A stretch of DNA of 64,000 bases, taken from positions 1,727,727-1,791,726 of the forward strand of contig KZ627161.1 in the NCBI GenBank assembly GCA_002917775.1. The letters run 5' to 3'. The translations under genes and the position numbers were made by a program. The stretch's first letter is position 1. Each line of letters starts with the position of its first letter. This document shows positions 58,608 to 64,000 of the stretch, in pieces. The notes beneath the pieces were generated by a model that was not told the DNA's origin, made no database searches, and saw only the letters and a list, made by a program, of their open reading frames with translations. This DNA comes from Glaciozyma antarctica PI12. Its lineage: Eukaryota; Basidiomycota; Microbotryomycetes; Kriegeriales; Camptobasidiaceae.

Positions 58608-61600
58608 CTAACGAGGAAGACTACCGACAGAAGAGATGGAAGACGACGACTTGGTCTGCGACGGCAACGGCGGTCTTCCCTGCTCCCCCGCCCCTCCCGC
58701 AAACATGGCCCTAAGCGTCGCCTCACTCTTCGCCTGCCTCAACCTCTCCGTCTCCTCTACTCCGCCACTCTTCCTCAGCCTACTTCCCGAGACGAAGCCA
58801 TCCAACTCGTCCGCAAACTCGTCCTTCTTCCCCGCCTTCTGCACCTCGCGCGTTCGTTCCGCCCTCGCGATCGCCTTGAGCCTCCTATTCGGGTCCGGCT
58901 GCAGCCCTCGCACCTCGAGCATAACCGTCGCCAGTCCTCCTCCCTCCTCCGAAGGCGTAGGGACGAACTCCCTCAGCGCTCTCGGCGCTCCTCGAGGCTG
59001 CTTGACGACCTGCTTGATCGTTTCAAACACCTTCGCCGCGTCCGTGAGGTCCGCTTCGAGTTCCGAGAGGAGGGTTTCCTGCCCTTCGAGGAGTTGTTGC
59101 TCGTTGATGATCGTCTGGAGCTCGTCTGACCACGTCGCTTTCCACGAGGGTTTGACGGTCGCGATCCAGCTGACGAGGTCGTCTCGGGACTGAATGACCT
59201 TGGCGAGCGTCAATGCGATCTCGGCGACTTGGGCAGGTCGAGGATCGATACTCTTGAGCGAGATGTCGGAGCGCATTTGGTCGATAGCGTCTTGCAAATC
59301 GTCGCCCTTGACGATCAGGTCCGTCGACTCCTTCTCGAGCTTCGCCTTGCCCGCATCGATGAACGCGCGCGAGGTCGAAACCTTGGTTGCAGCGAGGTTC
59401 TGGACGTGGCTCGTCTGCGCGCGAAGCGTGGCGAAAACGCCTTTCGTCTGCGTCGCGAAATCGACGTAGACTTGTCGCAGGATGCCGACCTCGCGACGAA
59501 GGTTCTGTACCTCCTCGTGCTGCTGCTTTAGCGCGCCGACGACTTTGACGTTGACGCTGAGCGTCGGAGAGGCGGGGGTGGAGGCGACATCTGCTTCGGC
59601 GACGACGCCAGCGAGAGCGGGTGGAGGAGCGGGGGAGGCGTCGGCGGGGGGTTCGGCGGTCGAGAGGGCTTGCTTCGACTTGAGGATTGTCTGAGCCGCG
59701 TCCTGGAATTGGCGTTCGGAGGGGCGAGAGGGGAAAGGGGAGGTTTGGGGAAGAGGGGCGAAGGGGCTGAGGGCGGGGACGGAGGCTCGACGCATGGCGA
59801 CGACGGTCGATCGGAGCTCCTTGATATCTTGTGCGAGGGTCGAGAGACCTTGGTCGATATGGTGCTTGACCTGCTCGACGTCTGAAAAAACGTAGTTCGC
59901 GTCAGCTTCGAACTGACTCTGCTGAAGCGAACTCACTGTCAATGTTGAGGCTGAGCACGCTGAGGTTCCTGACCTCGCTCAAGTCCTCCAACTCGTACTG
60001 CACGCCAACGCGCGGATCCCGAATGTAAATGCTCGGAAAGTCGGCATGACCTGGGTTGTACTGAAAGCGCTCGATGAAGAGGACTCGCAGCGCTGCGATC
60101 GTAGGCGGTTCGTCGAGTTGAGCCTTCTTGACGTCGCGTCCGACCTGGAGGTAGACGGAGATGGGGTACTCGGGTTCGGGGTCGGGTTCGGGAGTTTGGG
60201 GGGGAGGGAGTCGAGAGTCGAGGGAGGAGGATCGAGGGGGTGCGGGGGTGGGGTCTGCCGAAGGGAGAGGCGGAGCGGAAGTCGAGTCGAACGTCGCCAC
60301 GCTTTGGTCCTTGGGCGTATTTTCTGTCGAGGAAGACGACTCCTGGACGAGCGATATCCTCGGCGAGCTCTCCTCCGAGATGGTCTGAACCGTCCTCCCA
60401 AACCCCGGTGACGAAGTCGGCAGCGGAGGGATCACCCTCCGTTCCCCGTCCGGTCCCCTTCCAGGCCTGAACTCGCTCTTCGTTCTCCTCCCTCCCGCCG
60501 TCTCCCTCTTGTCCTCCGCACTCTGCGCGAGTTCCCTCCCCGCCGACCCAGATCTCGACCCCTCCGCCCCCTTCGCCATGATGCCCAAATCCCCACTCGG
60601 ACTCCTCAAAGGACTCGCGTTCGTCCCCGTCGTCATCTTCTGAATCGCGTACGCCGAGTACCGCTTGCTCGCGCGTCGAACGAGGCTGTCGGCGGATTTG
60701 AGCGCTTCGAGGCTCTCGAGTTGAGCGGCGGATTGGGACGCTTCGACCGTCGGAGAAAAGTTGTCGTCCATGGTGAGGAAGGACTGCATCGACGAGGAGA
60801 AGGACAGTTCGGAGGGAGGACGAATGGAGATGAGGGCGGCGGAATCGACGGATTGGAGGTAGATTGAGGTAGGGGTTGGAGGGACGGGTTCGTCGTCGGC
60901 ATGCGAAGGAGGAGGAGGAGGGGGAGGGGAGAAAGCGCGTGCTCTGGGTCCTCCGACGAATTGGCTCCCGCCGTCGGTGGACCTCGAGGAGCGAGTCGAG
61001 TCGCGAAGGGAGGTCGAAGAGCGAGATTGGACGAGCTTGGCGGGAGGAGGTGGGCCGGAGGAGATGTTGGAGGAGCTGGTGCGGTCGTCGGTCGTATGCG
61101 GCGCGGCGATCGGAGGTGGGGTTGCGGAGTCGAGGACCGGGAGGGAGGCCGCCGGGAGGGAGGGAGGGGGAGGGCTGTCGAGGGTAGGCGGGGGCGGAAG
61201 TGTCGCTGAGCTCGTAGCGCGAAGTGGAAGTAGTCGGTACGGGGGGCGGCGGGGGCAGAGAAGTCGAGATGCCAGCCTGCGTCTGACTGACGAACCTGCG
61301 CAGGTCCTCGGCGGACTTCTTCGCTCCGTTGGGCGTTATAGGCGCTCCTCCCATCCCGTTCCCCCTCTGAGACGCGCGCTGCCTCTCCCCTCCCGCAATC
61401 GCAGCACTCTCCCGCTCGCTCGCCTCCCTCTTTCGTCTTGCCGCCACACCGTCGCGGTACTGTTTCTGCTTCTCCCGCAGACCTGTCAGAAGCCTGACGA
61501 TGGTTTGTCGTACTTTGGGGAGGTGCCGTTCGAGAGTGGCTTGAGAAGGGGCGTCGGAGAGGCAGACCTCGAGGCACGCGCGGAGGTCGGCGGGGACGGA

Positions 61601-62070
61601 GAGGAGCTCACTGCGCGCGTCGTCTTCAGCCACAGCGGGAGAGAAGGTAGAGCATAGGTACGAACGGCATCGTGATTCCCTCCTTTGCGAACGCGGCACA
61701 CGTCACGTTGAAGTCGTTCCCCAGCTTGACATAGATTGTCGAGATGTTGGCCTCTGTAGCTTCTCCCTTGGACCACTGCGCGAGTCCTGCGTCTTCTGTA
61801 TTAGCTAAAGCCTCCCTGCACCTTTGCAAACGATCCCACCTTCCAGCAGAGACTTGGTAGAGATCAGTAAGCGGGTGATGGTGCTTTCCATGTGGGACGA
61901 GGGGAGAGAAGGAGCCTGCACAAACGCGCCGTCAGCTCTCCTCCAGCACGTCCCCACCAGATACTGCTTACCCTGGAGTCCCGCGCGTTGGAGGAAGAGC
62001 TGGCGCGAGCTGAGCCAGCGATGGAGGAGTCTCGAGAGGTCGAAGCGATGGGGTACGACGAGGACGACAT
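58608..62070 (-). CDS. BUD6: Bud6/Aip3 actin- and formin-binding polarity protein
   Basis: Polarisome component that stimulates formin-driven actin cable assembly. MSSSSYPIASTSRDSSIAGS starts a Ser-rich stretch, then the conserved N-module MESTITRLLISTKSLLE and WSKGEATEANISTIYVKLGN (about 61900-61690). A long Pro/Ser-rich middle follows, then the AIP3 core ISVYLQVGRDVKKAQLDEPP and TIAALRVLFIERFQYNPGHA (about 60160-60040), and a coiled-coil C-half (NLRREVGILRQVYVDF, EGQETLLSELEADLTDAAKV) ending SSVGSLPR at 58608. In the Pro-rich part (about 61200-61050) the frame changes between readable segments; an intron or a base error there is unresolved. The start ATG is at 62070. Confidence 0.87.
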
Positions 62071-62355
62071 CCCGCTGCCTCTGGCTTGAACGGGGAAGCG
62101 TGGGAGGTGCTGAAAGGGAGAATGCGCTGTGTAAAGTCGCGGCGCGCGTCTGCCAGCAGCGCGAGGGAGGTGGGGAAGGAAGAGAGGCAGCGCCGTCGAA
62201 GTCGAGCTGGTCCTCTTCCCGGTCTAAGCTTCCTCAAGCTTCCTCTACCGCGTACCAAGAACGCTACGAGAGACTGTAACTGGGTAATCAACTCTATTGG
62301 TGTCAAACAAATCTCCAAGCGTACACTCGTTCCCTCCCTCGACAGCGAGCAAGCG

Positions 62356-63224
62356 CTACTCGCTCTCCTCTGCCGCGTCCTCCTCATCCTCGCTCATCTC
62401 GTCCATCTCCACCTCTCCATCTCCAGCTTCCCACTCGCCCTCCCTAGCTCCCTCACACTCCACAACCACGGTGTTGAGATCCTCCTTGAAGATTCGGACG
62501 AGGCGGATACGACCCAGGAAAGATGGATCTCCTCCTTTGGTTCCTCTGGGGTCCTTGGCGGTGGGAAGAGGGTTGGTCCATTGTCGGCAGAGGAACACAT
62601 TGGTAGCGAGGGTGAGATCAGGAATGACTACGCGCAACGAGGTCAGCGTGAGCAGGGAGTGAAGGGACGAGAGCAACGCACCGAATCCACTCCGGTACTC
62701 GCTTTCGTCGCTCGTCTTCGTGTTGTCCAGCTCGACCTCACGCTTCGTCTTTCCCTCGCCCTTCCTCCACGACCGCTCTGCCCGCTCCTTCTGTAGCTCC
62801 ACATGCTCCTCGTCGTTCCTCGCAATGTAGTCGGCCAGGAGCTGGTGCAGCTCGGGCAGGGAAAGCGAGGTCTTATCGTCGGGCAAGGCGTGCACAAAGT
62901 AGAGGTGGCGATCCACTGCAACGCACGAGCGGGTGGTCAGCTTCCCGAGTTCTCTACTGAACACTGTACGAAAAAAAGGGGATGGGCTCACTTCGTCCAA
63001 TCTCGTTACTCCTGCGGACCTTGCTCTGGACGTCGAGCTTCTTCGTACGGAGTTCGATACGCTGGAGCTGCTTTGCGCGGCGCGAGTTGGGGTGAAGCTT
63101 TGCTCCTGTAACGCTCCCCTTCTTGGACTGAAGCGCCTTCAACGTCTTGACGCGGTTTCCCCTAAGGAACGAGTCCCCGTTAGCTGTGGCGTTCACGCGA
63201 GTGGCGAGGCCGGATGCCTTACAT
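62356..63224 (-). CDS. TMA16: Translation machinery-associated protein 16 (start codon split by an intron)
   Basis: Pre-60S/ribosome-associated factor. The spliced protein is MGNRVKTLKALQSKKGSVTG, AKLHPNSRRAKQLQRIELRT, KKLDVQSKVRRSNEI, then DRHLYFVHALPDDKTSLSLP, ELHQLLADYIARNDEEHVEL and SDESEYRSGFGVPDLT-type text leading to KDPRGTKGGDPSFLGRIRLV. The acidic tail ends AAEESE at the stop 62356-62358. All match Tma16 family order. Exon 1 contributes only AT (63224-63223); GTAAGG follows as donor, and exon 2 begins with G at 63161, giving ATGGGAAACCGC. There is no in-frame ATG in exon 2 before the conserved LKALQSKKGS block. Four exons. Confidence 0.9.
63162..63222 (-). other. Intron splitting a start codon (AT|G) in TMA16
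   Basis: On the minus strand the text is AAAAT|GTAAGGCATC, with branch CAGCTAACGG and acceptor TTCCTTAG ending at 63162. Length 61 nt. Unspliced RNA reads ATG TAA at the same place, a start codon followed at once by a stop. Confidence 0.85.
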
Positions 63225-63455
63225 TTTGATCAAGTTCTGGTGGTCGTTCTGGAGTGCAGGAGAGGTCGGGGGAGACTCAAGAAGTCAAGGGGAAGAATTG
63301 GCTGGAGAGCACTTGCGCACGGACCACAACTCAGGGTCAAAAGCTCGCTGGCCGAAACTCTCCTCTCCTTTCTCCTTCGACCAGGTCATCAAGCTCTCTC
63401 GTGCTCAGCAGCTTCCACCAGCTCAGAGGGGACACATCCGCAAGCCAATCACACC
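63225..63455. promoter_or_regulatory. Divergent promoter, TMA16 / steroid-reductase-like gene
   Basis: A 231-bp spacer between two divergent starts. On the TMA16 strand the nearest upstream ATGs lie about 160 nt or more from the split start. No specific site is recognised. Confidence 0.45.
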
Positions 63456-64000
63456 ATGGAATCCGCCCGCACCATCGCCCAAGGCCTCTCAGGAGCTCAC
63501 GGCACGGTAGGCCTCTTCGGCGCCTTCGAACGAGCGTTTCTGGCCTTCGCTCTCTGTGCTGGACCAGCGTGCTTCGTTATCGGTCAGTCCATCCTCCATC
63601 AGTCTGCCTTGTCGCGCGTTCCCAACTCCTCTCCACAGACGCTCCCTTTGGCCGCTTCACTCCTAAACGCCTTACTCTCAACGGACCAGTCTGCTGGATC
63701 GTGGCCGAAATCGTATCCCCCATCACCTTTCTAATCGCCCTCTCCACTCCTCCCTCCTCCGCCCCTCTCGCATTCACCGCTCCCACTTGGGCCGCCCTAG
63801 TCGAACGATACGATGCGGTCGCTTCCCTGCCGTATGCTCGACTACTCCTCGTTGGGCTGTACCTCCTCCACTACCTCAACAGAGCTATCATATCCACCTG
63901 GTGCGTTTCGATTCGCGAGAAGATTGGGCGCGAGCTGATCCCTCTCGATGACAAGGCGGAACCCAGGACGAGCCCGCATCCACATCTCCGTCGTCCTCTC
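63456..64000 (+). CDS. Steroid 5-alpha-reductase-like protein (SRD5A/DET2), 3' end outside window
   Basis: NADPH-dependent polytopic ER enzyme family acting on steroid or enoyl substrates. Exon 1 (63456-63582) encodes MESARTIAQGLSGAHGTVGL then FGAFERAFLAFALCAGPACF. Exon 2 (63639 on) gives DAPFGRFTPKRLTLNGPVCW, VAEIVSPITFLIALST and LLLVGLYLLHYLNRAIIST. YxPYGR-like DAPFGRF, the hydrophobic spans and LHYLNRA are hallmarks of the SRD5A N-terminal half. A further intron probably runs from 63899 to about 63964 (GTGCGT to AACCCAG). The catalytic C-terminal domain is cut off by the window edge, so steroid reductase versus TSC13-like enoyl reductase cannot be settled, though the N-terminal half favours SRD5A/DET2. 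Confidence 0.82.

Noticed and set aside
60633-61577. Alternative frame giving a second Pro/Arg-rich protein inside BUD6
   Set aside because: It is the off-frame reading of the Pro/Ser-rich BUD6 middle; the true frame connects conserved N- and C-terminal modules.
1-64000. Transposons, retroelements, virus-like elements, CRISPR arrays
   Set aside because: No reverse transcriptase, transposase, integrase or capsid-like motif and no long terminal or inverted repeats were seen; only the 176-bp tandem repeat and short microsatellites are present.

Overview
The window is nuclear DNA from a GC-rich fungus, most likely a basidiomycete yeast of the Rhodotorula/Rhodosporidium type (Sporidiobolales). 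That placement is inferred from base composition, gene content and gene structure: nearly every gene is split by many introns of about 45-110 nt with GTRNGT donors and CTGAC/CTAAC branch points close to the acceptor. Genes are densely packed on both strands. I saw no operons, phage, CRISPR arrays, convincing tRNA or rRNA genes, or transposon genes.

Layout. 1-400: a 176-bp tandem repeat that runs off the left edge. 0.5-16.5 kb: glycogen debranching enzyme (GDB1, -), a tiny zinc-binding SERF-like protein (+), mitochondrial fission factor FIS1 (-), mitochondrial amidotransferase subunit A (HER2/GatA, -), 60S-biogenesis WD40 protein MAK11 (+), a GPATCH1-type G-patch protein (+) and mitochondrial ribosomal protein bL33m (+). 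16.7-35.1 kb: a medium-chain type acyl-CoA dehydrogenase (-), a ROM2-type Rho1 GEF (+), SEC1 (-), a cold-shock-domain protein (-), SNX4 (-) and exocyst SEC15 (+). 35.1-48.3 kb, all minus: ELG1-like clamp unloader, an unrecognised acidic nuclear-looking protein, BCKDH E1 alpha, an AAAP amino-acid transporter and EFR3. 48.5-64 kb: a CmcJ/AsaB-like oxygenase (-) divergent from an NCS1 transporter (+), an APD1/sucrase-ferredoxin-like protein (-), DOM34/pelota (-), an X325 LPMO-like secreted copper-site protein (+), BUD6/AIP3 (-), TMA16 (-) and a truncated steroid 5-alpha-reductase-like gene (+).

Functional links. Most neighbours are ordinary housekeeping genes that share short divergent promoters. 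Several polarity, exocytosis and plasma-membrane genes (ROM2, SEC1, SNX4, SEC15, EFR3, BUD6) fall in one 43-kb stretch, which may be chance.

The most striking signals are at the level of gene structure. Two genes have start codons cut by an intron (A|TG and AT|G), and one of them reads ATG-TAA when unspliced. The bL33m gene has a GC-AG intron and a 13-nt microexon. At least four genes each look one base short in an otherwise intact reading frame, several at C, G or CT runs, which suggests systematic under-calling in the assembly. Exon models below were read by eye; end points are firm where I give start and stop codons, internal splice sites less so.
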